A stretch of 40,826 nt of DNA from Thermoproteota archaeon (GCA_027491945.1 JAOZFZ010000006.1:1-40826); one strand, 5' to 3'; shown: positions 18,146-26,475, numbered from the stretch's first letter. Translations and numbers: made by a program. Notes: a model not told the origin generated them from the letters alone.

Positions 18146-18721
18146 ATGTTTAAGGTCTCAAGGATAAGAGACACAATAGAGATTCCACCTAGGCTCTTTG
18201 GGAGGCCGTTAGAGGAGGCGGCGCTAGAAGTTTTGAGGAACCTATACGAGGACTCAATTGACGAGAAGCTTGGGTATGTTATAATGGTTTTGGGAGTTGA
18301 AAGCGTTGGGAGAGGTAAAATAGTTAAGAGAAACCCCGCTACTATTCATGAGGTTGAGTTTACCGTTTTGAGTTTTATCCCGGAGGTTCAGGAGGTCCTG
18401 AATGGAAGGGTGATAGATGTCACCGAGTTCGGGCTTTTCGTAAGGATTGGCCCCGTTGATGGGCTTGTTCACATTTCCCAGGTGATGGACGACTATGTGG
18501 ATTGCGATAAAAGAAGGGGGGCTTTAATTGGTAGGGAAAAGGGCCGCTTTGTCGAGATAGGCGATAGCGTTAGGGTTAGAGTTGTCTCCGTTGGAAAGCT
18601 TAAGGGCCTCGCCTCCCTTGGAAAGCAGAAGGTTTCCCTCACAATGAGACAGCCTGGGCTAGGAAAGCTAGAGTGGCTCGAGAAGGAAAGCAGGAGAGAG
18701 GAGGAAGTGAGTAATGGCTAG
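18146..18721 (+). CDS. rpoE: RNA polymerase subunit Rpo7 (RpoE, E' subunit)
   Basis: A 191-residue protein with an N-terminal RNP-like domain (about 1-80; MFKVSRIRDTIEIPPRLFG) and an S1/OB domain (about 83-165; GRVIDVTEFGLFVRIGPVDGLVHISQ). It forms the stalk of RNA polymerase with Rpo4 and helps open the promoter and bind nascent RNA. Good GGGAGGT Shine-Dalgarno just before the ATG. It overlaps spt4 by 8 bp. Confidence 0.96.
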   Translation: MFKVSRIRDTIEIPPRLFGRPLEEAALEVLRNLYEDSIDEKLGYVIMVLGVESVGRGKIVKRNPATIHEVEFTVLSFIPEVQEVLNGRVIDVTEFGLFVRIGPVDGLVHISQVMDDYVDCDKRRGALIGREKGRFVEIGDSVRVRVVSVGKLKGLASLGKQKVSLTMRQPGLGKLEWLEKESRREEEVSNG

Positions 18722-18902
18722 GTATAGGGCATGTCGAACCTGTCACGCCCTGATCACAGGTAATAGATGTCCAAACTGCGGAAAAACAGACCTAACGGAC
18801 AACTGGAGCGGAGTGGTTATCGTCCTCTCACCGGAGGAATCGGAGATTGCTAAACAGCTGGAAATAAAGCACCCTGGATGCTACGCAGTGCATGTAAGGT
18901 GA
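18714..18902 (+). CDS. spt4: Transcription elongation factor Spt4 (formerly RpoE'')
   Basis: A 62-residue zinc protein with CxxC-x8-CxxC (C7, C10, C19, C22) and the family core DNWSGVVIVLSPEESEIAKQL. It pairs with Spt5 (NusG) on elongating polymerase. The Spt5 gene is not in this window. It overlaps rpoE at its start and leads directly into eS24. Confidence 0.95.
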   Translation: MARYRACRTCHALITGNRCPNCGKTDLTDNWSGVVIVLSPEESEIAKQLEIKHPGCYAVHVR

Positions 18903-18906
18903 TTGT

Positions 18907-19215
18907 ATGGAGATAGAGATTCTGAAGGAGGTTAAGGAACCTCTGCTTCATAGAAGGACTGTGGAGTTTGTCGTAAAGCACCCCGATCAGGGAACTCCAG
19001 CTCGATTTGACATTCGTAAGGCCATAGCTGAGCTGCTTAAGGAGGATCTTGATAGGGTCTACGTTATTAAGCTGCTCACTGAGTACGGTAAACAGGAAAC
19101 GCAAGGCATAGTACAAGTTTACGAATCAAAGGAAATAGCAGAACGCGTGCTCCATAACTACATAAAACGAAGAAACGCTCCGAAGGAGAAGGAGGAAGAA
19201 AGCTCACCTTCTTAG
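18907..19215 (+). CDS. rps24e: Ribosomal protein eS24
   Basis: A 102-residue small-subunit protein: [17 protein letters not shown], the helix region [18 protein letters not shown], and [24 protein letters not shown] are family-typical. A GGTGAT Shine-Dalgarno is four bases before the ATG. Its last 12 bp overlap, tail to tail, the oppositely oriented eS27 gene, which is normally the next gene on the same strand. Confidence 0.95.
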   Translation: MEIEILKEVKEPLLHRRTVEFVVKHPDQGTPARFDIRKAIAELLKEDLDRVYVIKLLTEYGKQETQGIVQVYESKEIAERVLHNYIKRRNAPKEKEEESSPS

Positions 19216-19365
19216 GAACTCTGTGTAGCCACACTTACCACAGTGCACCCTATCCTTATGCTCAGCCATAAAGGACCCACACTTTGGACATTTTGGCTTT
19301 CTCCACGCGATCTTTGAGCCCTCTAATTTATAGTACCTCCAGACACCCACCTTTTCCTTGAGCAA
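19204..19365 (-). CDS. rps27ae: Ribosomal protein eS27 of the S27ae type (small zinc protein)
   Basis: A 53-codon gene. The product has a [22 protein letters not shown] block and a second pair [10 protein letters not shown]26, C29, C42 and C45 form the zinc finger of S27ae, and the sequence ends FLRR. A TTG at 19365 is the only start that keeps the conserved N-terminus (KVGVWRYY), since an in-frame stop lies just upstream; a GGTGA Shine-Dalgarno is six bases before it. In archaea this gene normally follows eS24 in the same direction; here it is inverted and convergent with it, overlapping by 12 bp, and has its own promoter shared with the divergent unit to its right. Confidence 0.9.
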   Translation of the reverse strand: MLKEKVGVWRYYKLEGSKIAWRKPKCPKCGSFMAEHKDRVHCGKCGYTEFLRR

Positions 19366-19410
19366 AACCTTTCACCACACTTAAAATGTGAAGGCAAGGT
19401 CTGCTGATCC

Positions 19411-19428
19411 GGGTTTTTTTAAAAGCTT
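19411..19428. promoter_or_regulatory. Bidirectional AT-rich promoter core between eS27 and the Kae1 unit
   Basis: The run TTTTTTTAAAAGC at 19414-19426 can act as TATA box for both strands: transcription would begin near 19446 to the right, nearly leaderless for the ATG at 19450, and near 19394 to the left, about 29 nt before the eS27 TTG. Confidence 0.5.
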
Positions 19429-19449
19429 TGGCCATAACGGGAGACAGGG

Positions 19450-19854
19450 ATGACAGTAATTGTTAACCTGACAGGGCCTGATCAACGAGTTACGAGCTAC
19501 GCTAGACGCCTATTAGAGGCTGGAAGACTAGTGGCAGTTGTACGTGGGGCATCATGTACAGTCTTCGCCTGTGGCACAGGTGCAAAAAAGTTAATGGAGC
19601 TAGCTGGCTGGCTTGGTAGAATTATGGATAGGCTACATGTTTCCCCTCCTCGTATAGATTATGGAGGTTTTATGAAGTGGCCACGCAGCAGAATTACCCT
19701 TAACTGCAGAGAAGAGATGAGAACCCTAACCATCGACTTTAGATGGGCTGTTAAGAGGGACCTAAGAGTGGACATGGTAATCTATGGAATGCTGAAGAAC
19801 AAGGTTGATTTGATCATTGAAGAGATGCTACAGGGGGGTGAAGGTGGGAATTAA
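19450..19854 (+). CDS. Conserved-looking protein of unknown function upstream of Kae1-Bud32
   Basis: A 134-residue protein that I do not recognise. It starts with a beta strand and an alpha helix (MTVIVNLTGPDQRVTSYARRLLEAG), then a hydrophobic strand LVAVVRGASCTVFACG, a helix with GAKKLMELAGWLGRIMDRL, and an amphipathic C-terminal helix. No signal peptide, membrane span or metal motif is visible. It is not Cgi121 or Pcc1 by motif. It precedes the Kae1-Bud32 gene, overlapping it by about 17 bp, so the two are translationally coupled; a link with tRNA t6A synthesis is possible from position only. Good promoter and purine-rich SD support it as a real gene. Confidence 0.65.
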   Translation: MTVIVNLTGPDQRVTSYARRLLEAGRLVAVVRGASCTVFACGTGAKKLMELAGWLGRIMDRLHVSPPRIDYGGFMKWPRSRITLNCREEMRTLTIDFRWAVKRDLRVDMVIYGMLKNKVDLIIEEMLQGGEGGN

Positions 19855-21493
19855 AGGGAAACGTGAGCTGCTTTGCCTCGGAATAGAATCTACGGCGCAC
19901 ACGTTTGGGGTTGGAATTGTCACCTCCAGTGGGAGGGTACTGGCAAATGAAAAGTCGACGTTTACGGGTAAAGGGGGCATTCACCCCAGGGAAGCTGCCG
20001 AGTTTCACATAAGGCGCTTTCCATTGGTGATTAAGAAGGCCTTGGAAAGGGCACAGATGAGCCTTTCAGAGGTTGACCTAGTAGCCTTCTCGCAAGGCCC
20101 GGGGCTGCCGCCATGCCTGAGAGTTGGGGCTGTTGTGGCGAGGACGCTCGCCTTAAGGTTAAAGGTCCCGCTGGTTGGGGTTAATCACCCCATAGCCCAC
20201 TTAGAGATCGGTAGACTTACGACCGAGGCTAAAGATCCTCTTATGGTCTACGTATCTGGAGGAAACACGCAGATCATAGCTTACAGCGGGAAGAGATACA
20301 GAGTTTTTGGAGAAACGCTTGATGTTCCGCTTGGAAACGCCTTAGACGTGCTAGGCAGGGAGCTGGGGCTACCCTTTCCAGCTGGCCCTGCTATAGACGC
20401 CGTGGCAAGGGAGGGAAACTGGATAGATCTACCCTACGTTGTTAAGGGTATGGATTTCAGCTTTAGCGGGGTTTTAACCGAGGCATTAAAAAGGATAGAT
20501 GCGGGTGAAAGAGTTGAGGATGTCTGCTTTTCTTTTGAGCATGTATGCTTTGCTATGGTGACCGAAGCAGCGGAAAGAGCAATTGCCCATACACGAAAAA
20601 AGGAGCTTTTACTGACAGGTGGAGTTGCAGCTGCACCCATGCTTAGAGAGATGCTGAAAAAAATGTGCAGATCTAGGAGGATATCATTCCATGTTCCAAG
20701 GAGGGAGTATTGTGTTGATAACGGGGCGATGATAGCATGGACAGGTATAGTGGAATATGAAAGCAAAGGGGGCATACCCATAGATAAGAGCGGAATAAGA
20801 CAGAGATGGAGGGTTGACCAGGTTGACGTCACATGGATCACGGAGATTAGAGGTAAAGGGAGGAGATCGAAAAGAATTTTGGGTGAGGGAGCTGAAGCCA
20901 TTCTTCTGCGGAGAAAATGGCTTGGTTTAGAGGCTGTGGAGAAGGTAAGGGTTAAAAAGAGGTACAGGGATAGGAACCTAGATGTTAAGCTTAGAGCTGA
21001 GCGGACAAGAGGAGAGGCCTTTCTTCTGTATAAGGTTAAAAGAGCTGGGGTACCTGCTCCAGCGGTCTACGACGTTGATATTGAGAACTTCAGAATAGTT
21101 ATGGAATATGTCCCCGGACGGCTGTTGAGCGATGTCCTTAACAGTCTCGACCCCGAAGAGAGGAGGAGGATATGCGGGACCTTAGGGGTGTATCTCGGTG
21201 ATATGCACAGGAATGGGCTTGTTCATGGTGACCTCACAACCTCTAATGTCATACTCTGTGGCAGAAAGCCCGTGCTGATAGATCTTGGGCTTGGGAAACA
21301 CTCTAAAGATATAGAGGATTTTGCAGTTGATCTTCTACTGTTTAGAAAATCCCTAGAAAATAATCACTGGGTCTGTGTGGGAGAGTGCTTTGAAAGCTTT
21401 TTAACAGGGTATGAGGAGGCTGCTGAGGATGGCGAGGCGGCAATAAAGCGCATGGAGAAAGTATGGAGGAGAGGGAGGTATCAGGAGAGGTGA
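19838..21493 (+). CDS. Kae1-Bud32 fusion: t6A tRNA threonylcarbamoyltransferase with attached kinase/ATPase
   Basis: The first about 325 residues are Kae1, the KEOPS subunit that transfers threonylcarbamoyl to A37 of ANN-reading tRNAs: GIESTAHTFGVG, HPREAAEFH, the metal-binding VNHPIAHLE (two histidines), VSGGNTQI and the late VDNGAMIAWTG. Residues about 335-551 are Bud32, a small atypical kinase with HRNGLVHGDLTTSNV (catalytic loop) and LIDLGLGKHSKD (DFG-equivalent plus C-terminal basic tail). Fused forms are known in several euryarchaeal groups, whereas many others encode them separately. GTG at 19838 or 19844 is the likely start; TTG 19817 is an alternative. The stop overlaps the ITP pyrophosphatase start. 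Confidence 0.95.
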   Translation: MKVGIKGKRELLCLGIESTAHTFGVGIVTSSGRVLANEKSTFTGKGGIHPREAAEFHIRRFPLVIKKALERAQMSLSEVDLVAFSQGPGLPPCLRVGAVVARTLALRLKVPLVGVNHPIAHLEIGRLTTEAKDPLMVYVSGGNTQIIAYSGKRYRVFGETLDVPLGNALDVLGRELGLPFPAGPAIDAVAREGNWIDLPYVVKGMDFSFSGVLTEALKRIDAGERVEDVCFSFEHVCFAMVTEAAERAIAHTRKKELLLTGGVAAAPMLREMLKKMCRSRRISFHVPRREYCVDNGAMIAWTGIVEYESKGGIPIDKSGIRQRWRVDQVDVTWITEIRGKGRRSKRILGEGAEAILLRRKWLGLEAVEKVRVKKRYRDRNLDVKLRAERTRGEAFLLYKVKRAGVPAPAVYDVDIENFRIVMEYVPGRLLSDVLNSLDPEERRRICGTLGVYLGDMHRNGLVHGDLTTSNVILCGRKPVLIDLGLGKHSKDIEDFAVDLLLFRKSLENNHWVCVGECFESFLTGYEEAAEDGEAAIKRMEKVWRRGRYQER

Positions 21494-22071
21494 GAATTCT
21501 ATTTTTTACCGGAAATAAAGAGAAGTACTTGGAGGTCAGAGACCTGCTCCGCCCCTACAGGATCGAACTAGTTCAGAAAAGCGAAAAGCCCGTTGAAATT
21601 CAGGTGGAGGATGTTAGAAAAATAGTGATTGCGTGCGCAGAGGTTTTAAGGAGGAGGTACAAGGGGCCGGGTATCTTAGAGGATACAGGGCTCTTTGTCG
21701 AACAACTGAATGGATTTCCAGGGCCTTACGCCTCATACGTCTTCAAAAAGATCGGGCTTTCCGGTATTCTGAAACTAATGGAGAACGTCTCCAACAGAAA
21801 GGCAAGGTTTCTAACAGCCATTGCATACTGGGATCAAGAGACAGCCCCCATAGCCTTTACAGGCGAGGTTACCGGGAGGATCACAGAGGCCGCAAGGGGG
21901 GGAGGGTGGGGCTATGATCCAATCTTTCAACCCGATGGTTTTAATAAGACCTTCGGGGAGATGACTGTAGAGGAGAAGAACAGCTGCTCCCATAGGGCGA
22001 GGGCGATTTTAAAACTTGTAGACTGGCTCATTGAGGAGGGTAAGATACGGAGGTTTGATCAACATGGCTAG
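21490..22071 (+). CDS. XTP/dITP diphosphatase (RdgB/HAM1 family)
   Basis: This house-cleaning enzyme hydrolyses non-canonical purine nucleotides (XTP, ITP, dITP) to monophosphates. FTGNKEKYLEV, EDTGLFVEQLNGFPGPYASYV and GWGYDPIFQPDGFNKTFGEM are the three family signatures. The frame is open from an ATG at 21463, but the GTG at 21490, overlapping the Kae1-Bud32 stop as GTGA with AGGAG just before it, gives about 193 residues and a family-typical N-terminus. The end overlaps the first codons of uS15. Confidence 0.93.
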   Translation: MRILFFTGNKEKYLEVRDLLRPYRIELVQKSEKPVEIQVEDVRKIVIACAEVLRRRYKGPGILEDTGLFVEQLNGFPGPYASYVFKKIGLSGILKLMENVSNRKARFLTAIAYWDQETAPIAFTGEVTGRITEAARGGGWGYDPIFQPDGFNKTFGEMTVEEKNSCSHRARAILKLVDWLIEEGKIRRFDQHG

Positions 22072-22534
22072 AATGCATATACGAAGAAAGGGAAAATCCC
22101 ACTCAACTAGGCCTGTAACTATAAGCATGCCCAGATGGCTCAGAGATAAACCTGAGGTAAGGGATGAGGTAGATCAGGTTATTGAGGACCTTGCCAAGAG
22201 GGGGACACCACCAAGCATGATAGGACTTATACTGCGGGACAAGTATGGCGTTCCAACAGCACGCGCGCTATATAACAAGAAGCTTGTAAGGGTGTTGAGA
22301 GAAAGGGGGCTTGCACCAAAGATCCCGGAGGACTTGATGAACCTGATTAAAAGGGCTGTCAGAATTAACGAGCATTTGAGGGTTCACCGAAAGGATGTAC
22401 ACAACAAGAGGAGACTTCAGCTAGTGGAGGCTAAGATTAAGAGGCTTGCAAAGTATTATAAGAGGGTTGGAAGGCTCCCGAAGGACTGGAGGTACGACAG
22501 GGAGACGGCATCTTACTTGGTGGCCCGTGCTTGA
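22064..22534 (+). CDS. rps15: Ribosomal protein uS15
   Basis: About 156 residues. The N-terminus MARMHIRRKGKSHSTRP and the blocks GTPPSMIGLILRDKYGVP and HRKDVHNKRRLQLVEAKIKRLAKYYKR are archaeal/eukaryotic S15 hallmarks; the C-terminal part binds the three-way junction of helices 20-22 in 16S rRNA. The frame extends up to 22031, but the ATG at 22064 gives the conserved start, with GGAGG about ten bases upstream. The stop codon overlaps the TTG of the DHH protein. Confidence 0.95.
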   Translation: MARMHIRRKGKSHSTRPVTISMPRWLRDKPEVRDEVDQVIEDLAKRGTPPSMIGLILRDKYGVPTARALYNKKLVRVLRERGLAPKIPEDLMNLIKRAVRINEHLRVHRKDVHNKRRLQLVEAKIKRLAKYYKRVGRLPKDWRYDRETASYLVARA

Positions 22535-23967
22535 AAGGTCGAGAGGGTTTCCTTCTAAGTGCGAAATCAGCTGGAGAAATCCTCCGAGACTCCGTAAGGG
22601 AGGGAGAGGTAGTAAGATGTATCTCCCATCTTGACACCGATGGAATAGCCGCCGCAGGTTTGCTTTTAAACTTCTTTATTAAAGAAAAAGGAAAAGTTCA
22701 CTTAACCGTTGTGAAGAGGCTCTCCCCTCAACTTATCCAGGATCTCTCTAGGGAAGGATACAGCCTTTACGTGTTTGCCGATCTTGGAAGCGGTCAGCTC
22801 AACCTGATAAGGAGGAGAATGAGTAACAGGCGCATAGTGATTCTTGACCATCACCCACCGGAGGGTGCCAGTGAGGGGAATATGTTGCAGGTTAATCCGC
22901 ATCTCCACGGTATAGATGGAGCCATTGAGATAAGCGGTTCTGGGGTTGTTTATTTTGCCACTAGGGACGTTTTCAAAGGAAGTGACGAACCCGAGTGGAT
23001 GGCTATTGTGGGCGCACTTGGCGATAGGCAGGATAAGGGGAAAAACAGGTCTCTGATAGGCCTTAACGCTGAAATAGTGCAGGCAGGCTTGAAGAAGGGT
23101 GTTATCCGCAGGGAAATTGATCTCAATCTCTTTGGAAGGTACAGTAGACCTATACATAAGTCATTAGAGTACACATTTGATCCCTTCATACCGGGTGTAT
23201 CCGGCGATGAGGTAGGCGCTGTCAGCCTTCTCCGTGGGCTTGGAATCGAGGTGAGGGGAGAAGATGGGGGGTGGCGAAGGCTCGTTGACCTAAGCGAGGA
23301 GGAGAAAAAGAAGCTTACAGAGGAGCTGATTCGAAGAATAGCTGTCGGAAAGACATCATCGAGGCCCATTGATATAATAGCCATTCACTATGTTAGCGAG
23401 AAATCAATTGGGTTGTTTGGAGACGCACGGGAGTTCTGCACGGTTCTTAATGCGTGCGGAAGGCTTGGAAAACCAGATATCGGCGTTCTCCTCTGTATGG
23501 ATGTACATGGAGATGTTAGGGAAATAGCGGAGCGCTTGCTAAGCCAGTACAGGAGGGAGTTATCCCAGTACGTGAACGGGATACTAGAGCAGGCGAGTTC
23601 CTACGTGGAGAAGAGGGGGTTCCTGACGGTCATAAAGCCAGAAGCGGGGATTAGAGAGACGATGATAAGCCCTGTTACCTCTATACTCTCCTCTTATCTA
23701 AATCTCGACTTCGGAGTCCTCGTAGGAGTGGCAGAAACCGAGGATGGAGGAATGTACAAGATATCCGCTAGAGTGAAGGATCATCTGTCGGGGAAGATCG
23801 ACCTGGGGAAGGCCATGAGGGCTGGAGTGGCCAACGAAAGCGAGATGGGGGGTGGCCACGCAAACGCTGCGGGGGCTGAAATACTTAAGGAACGGCTGGA
23901 GGAGTTCCTTAAAATGGTTGAGGATAACATAGAGAAGCAGCTGCAGGGAGTGGGTGGGGTTGACTGA
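22531..23967 (+). CDS. DHH-family phosphoesterase, archaeal RecJ-like exonuclease
   Basis: A 478-residue protein. DHH domain: SHLDTDGI (D35, D37), VFADLGSG, and LDHHPP with DHH at 106-108 bind two metal ions. The C-terminal DHHA1 domain has MGGGHANAAGA (GGGH 440-443), which binds the nucleic acid or nucleotide. Archaeal members are RecJ-like single-strand exonucleases, including the GINS-associated GAN; which one this is cannot be told. The location uS15, DHH protein, Pcc1-like, eS1 is a recurring archaeal order, hinting at an RNA-related role. Start TTG overlaps the uS15 stop. Confidence 0.9.
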   Translation: MKGREGFLLSAKSAGEILRDSVREGEVVRCISHLDTDGIAAAGLLLNFFIKEKGKVHLTVVKRLSPQLIQDLSREGYSLYVFADLGSGQLNLIRRRMSNRRIVILDHHPPEGASEGNMLQVNPHLHGIDGAIEISGSGVVYFATRDVFKGSDEPEWMAIVGALGDRQDKGKNRSLIGLNAEIVQAGLKKGVIRREIDLNLFGRYSRPIHKSLEYTFDPFIPGVSGDEVGAVSLLRGLGIEVRGEDGGWRRLVDLSEEEKKKLTEELIRRIAVGKTSSRPIDIIAIHYVSEKSIGLFGDAREFCTVLNACGRLGKPDIGVLLCMDVHGDVREIAERLLSQYRRELSQYVNGILEQASSYVEKRGFLTVIKPEAGIRETMISPVTSILSSYLNLDFGVLVGVAETEDGGMYKISARVKDHLSGKIDLGKAMRAGVANESEMGGGHANAAGAEILKERLEEFLKMVEDNIEKQLQGVGGVD

Positions 23968-24223
23968 AAGATTTAAATTGAGAGCTGAGATCTCCCTACC
24001 CGCCCGGCAAAGGTTGAGAGATGAACGCTTAGCAGAACTTGAGGGTCTAAGCGTATCGGTTGTAGAAAACGAGGGGAAGATCCTAATAACTATAGAACCT
24101 GTCGAGGTGAGTAGAGAACTACCAGACAGGCTTAACAGGATATTCGAAGCGTTAAAGGAGGACGTGCTAAATGCCGAAAAGAAGGGTAAAGGTAGACAAG
24201 TGGAAGCTGAAGAGGTGGTATGA
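23954..24223 (+). CDS. Small Pcc1-like protein (possible KEOPS Pcc1/Pcc2 paralogue)
   Basis: An 89-residue protein overlapping recJ at its start and eS1 by 53 bp at its end. The predicted order is strand (FKLRAEISLP), helix (ARQRLRDERLAELEG), two strands (LSVSVVENEGKILITIEP) and a helix (RELPDRLNRIFEALKEDVL), which is the Pcc1 fold order. In many archaea a Pcc1-type gene stands next to eS1. Archaeal KEOPS can contain two such paralogues, Pcc1 and Pcc2; another candidate lies at 35669. GTG 23954 or TTG 23960 could be the start. The identity is inferred, since sequence similarity in this family is weak. Confidence 0.6.
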   Translation: MGLTERFKLRAEISLPARQRLRDERLAELEGLSVSVVENEGKILITIEPVEVSRELPDRLNRIFEALKEDVLNAEKKGKGRQVEAEEVV

Positions 24224-24788
24224 TATCTACGCTCCCGATAACCTGTTTCAGGGGGTAAAGATAGGAGAAACGCCAGCAACAAAGAAAGAACATCTCCTAA
24301 ACAGGAAGGTGGAGGTGTCCCTCTTTGAGCTTACAGGGGATTACCAGCATGACCCTATCAAGCTGGTTTTCAAAATCGTTGACGTTGCGGATGGACAAGC
24401 GAAAACAATTTTCGATAAGGAGTACATATCAAACACCTACTTAAAGAGCCTTGTGAGGAGGAGAACAACTAGAGTGGATGTCGAAGTGAAGGCTAGGACA
24501 AAGGATGGCCTTCTGCTTCACATGTTCGGCGTTGCCTTTACTGAGAGAAAAATAATTACATCTGTCAAGCGGGCGCTTCGGCGGGTAATAAGGGAGGAGC
24601 TTGAGAAGTTCATAAGGGAGAGCACATTGAATGACATATTTTCTAAGCTTTACATCAAGGAGCCGGGAGATTTCATGGAGCAGCTCTTCTCAAAGATGAA
24701 CAAGATAGCGAGAATGCGGAAGTTCGAGATAAGAAAGACTGTGGTTCTTGAAAGGCTTAAGACTGATCAAGCCGAAAGGATGGCCTAA
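24171..24788 (+). CDS. rps3ae: Ribosomal protein eS1 (S3ae)
   Basis: A 205-residue small-subunit protein. The N-terminus with DKWKLKRWYDIYAPDNLFQGVKIGETPA and the middle FKIVDVADGQAKTIFDKEYI and YLKSLVRRRTTRVD are diagnostic. GGAGG lies about ten bases before the ATG. The gene closes the Kae1-uS15 unit; its end overlaps the oppositely oriented LysRS gene by 32 bp. Confidence 0.95.
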   Translation: MPKRRVKVDKWKLKRWYDIYAPDNLFQGVKIGETPATKKEHLLNRKVEVSLFELTGDYQHDPIKLVFKIVDVADGQAKTIFDKEYISNTYLKSLVRRRTTRVDVEVKARTKDGLLLHMFGVAFTERKIITSVKRALRRVIREELEKFIRESTLNDIFSKLYIKEPGDFMEQLFSKMNKIARMRKFEIRKTVVLERLKTDQAERMA

Positions 24789-26376
24789 GAGGCACAAGAA
24801 GAAGCTGCTTAAATTTGTTAGGCCCTAGAACCCTTACATAAGTGCTTATTTTTGGTCCTCGCTCCCTCCCTATGATGAGGAGGTAGAGCAGCCTGAAGAA
24901 GGATCTCGGAGGTATGCCAAATTCTCTAGCTACCTCGAACACTGCCTCCTGAACATCGTCTGGAGTTGAATTATCAGTTATCCTGCTTACAAGGGAGTAA
25001 ATGGCCTCAACCTCTTTCTCTGAAGGCTTAATAGGCTCAGGTGCTGGCTTAACGAAATCCTCATACCAGTTTATGTAAAGGCGAAGACGCCGTTTAATCT
25101 CTAATCTTTCCCTTTCTCCTATTTCCTTTAGTATCCCCTGTTTGCGTAACAAGAAGAGGAAAAGGTCTAGCTTATTGCTGTCGTCGAGATTTACCGGTAT
25201 TGAGGATACGAGTTCGACACCTGTCATGTAGGGTATGTGAGGAAGAGGTCTTTCTGGAGGTTTGAGAAGCCTTACGTACTCGTAAAGCCTCTTTACTCTA
25301 ATTCTCTCCCTCAGATTTTTGATTCTGGAGAGGTTAAAGTAAAGATCTTCCAGCCTATCAAGCTCATCCATATAGATTGGGACATCCTCAACGTCAAGTT
25401 TCCTTGTACCTTGGTAACGCTTGAACATCAAAAGGCGCAAGGATTCGGGTGTTCCATACCTGAACCAGGTTTGCGGGGTAAAAACGTTCCCGGTTGACTT
25501 CGATATCTTTCTACCAGTTTTACCAAGAAAGAGCTCATACACTATAGAGTGGGGGGGCTTTATGCCAAGAATCCTGCTTGCAACAGCCATGTTGACTTGG
25601 AAAGATGCGTCGATGTCTTTTCCCCGAGCCTCGAAAACGACATGGAAGCGGGCCCATCTAATAGCCATCTCTGCTTTCCAAGCCACTTTGCCGCATCCAG
25701 AGCTGAGTCTCACCTCCCCCTCGTGGCCACACCCTTCAACTCCCTTGAACTGACTTGCACACCTGTACAGGATTACATCTTCTCTTGGGAGGTACCTATA
25801 GGCAAATGTTGTGTATATCCGCCCGCAGTTCTCGCAAATTGGCCAATAATAGATCCATCCCTCCTCTCTCTTAGCGCCTGTCATCTTAATGTCGATTCTT
25901 CTGATTTCACTAGCATTTAAAAGGATTTTGCGTATGTAATCATTGAGGATGCCGCTCTTATAGGCTTTATATCCCGAGACGAACCGATAGGCCATATCAA
26001 GCCTATCTAGAGCATCTAGGAAAAGGCTTTCAATGTGCTCGGCAAAGGAGTCGTGACAGTTGAAGGGGTCGGGAATGTCGCTTACTGGAAAGCCTAGATA
26101 ACGCTGTAGAGATGAAGGAAGACCCATCGGCACCTTTCTCAGCCCATCCATATCGTCCGCGTAGACTATAAGCTCCGACTTTAATCCTCTGTCCTCAAGG
26201 GCGAGCTTAACGCCATATGACCGCAGGGCATCTGCAACGCTGCCAACATGCGGGATGCCCGAGGCCCCTATACCGCATTCAACCCTGAAGACGCCGTCTG
26301 GACTCGGCTTCCATCCACGTGTAATGCTTTCTGCTATCTTGTCCAGCCAGAACATTCTCTCCTTTGAAACCTCCAT
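24757..26376 (-). CDS. lysS: Lysyl-tRNA synthetase, class I
   Basis: This enzyme charges tRNA-Lys using the class I Rossmann fold, typical of many archaea and a few bacteria. The HIGH motif is IPHVG (41-45) and the KMSKS motif is KISKS (290-294), both in the right context (GASGIPHVGS; LGKTGRKISKSTGNVFTP). Zinc-type cysteines C181, C184, C206 and C216 lie between. The C-terminal helical anticodon-binding domain is complete; 539 residues is normal. The gene ends inside the last codons of eS1, tail to tail. Upstream is the inverted-repeat promoter region shared with the nucleotidylyltransferase gene. Confidence 0.95.
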   Translation of the reverse strand: MEVSKERMFWLDKIAESITRGWKPSPDGVFRVECGIGASGIPHVGSVADALRSYGVKLALEDRGLKSELIVYADDMDGLRKVPMGLPSSLQRYLGFPVSDIPDPFNCHDSFAEHIESLFLDALDRLDMAYRFVSGYKAYKSGILNDYIRKILLNASEIRRIDIKMTGAKREEGWIYYWPICENCGRIYTTFAYRYLPREDVILYRCASQFKGVEGCGHEGEVRLSSGCGKVAWKAEMAIRWARFHVVFEARGKDIDASFQVNMAVASRILGIKPPHSIVYELFLGKTGRKISKSTGNVFTPQTWFRYGTPESLRLLMFKRYQGTRKLDVEDVPIYMDELDRLEDLYFNLSRIKNLRERIRVKRLYEYVRLLKPPERPLPHIPYMTGVELVSSIPVNLDDSNKLDLFLFLLRKQGILKEIGERERLEIKRRLRLYINWYEDFVKPAPEPIKPSEKEVEAIYSLVSRITDNSTPDDVQEAVFEVAREFGIPPRSFFRLLYLLIIGRERGPKISTYVRVLGPNKFKQLLLVPLRPSFRLDQS

Positions 26377-26383
26377 GGATCCG

Positions 26384-26430
26384 CAGCCCCTTTTAGTAGA
26401 GGTAACATTTAAACCTCTTTAAAGGGGCTG
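26384..26430. repeat. Imperfect inverted repeat in the lysS / nucleotidylyltransferase divergent promoter
   Basis: The left arm at 26384-26403 starts CAGCCCCTTT and ends AGAGGT. The right arm at 26413-26430 starts ACCTCT and ends AAAGGGGCTG. They pair over about 16 bases with a small internal mismatch and a 9-base AT-rich loop. Just to the right, CCTTTTAAAGG (26435-26445) is a further short palindrome that may be the plus-strand TATA box. The repeat contains a candidate minus-strand TATA box for lysS. Confidence 0.6.
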
Positions 26431-26475
26431 TCCACCTTTTAAAGGAAGCGGTTCAGGTCTTTCACGGTGAAGTCC

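Noticed and set aside
23954..24223. Small frame as a shadow of the eS1 gene
   Set aside because: Only its last 53 bp overlap eS1; most of it lies between recJ and eS1, where a gap would otherwise be unexplained, and its predicted fold order is coherent.
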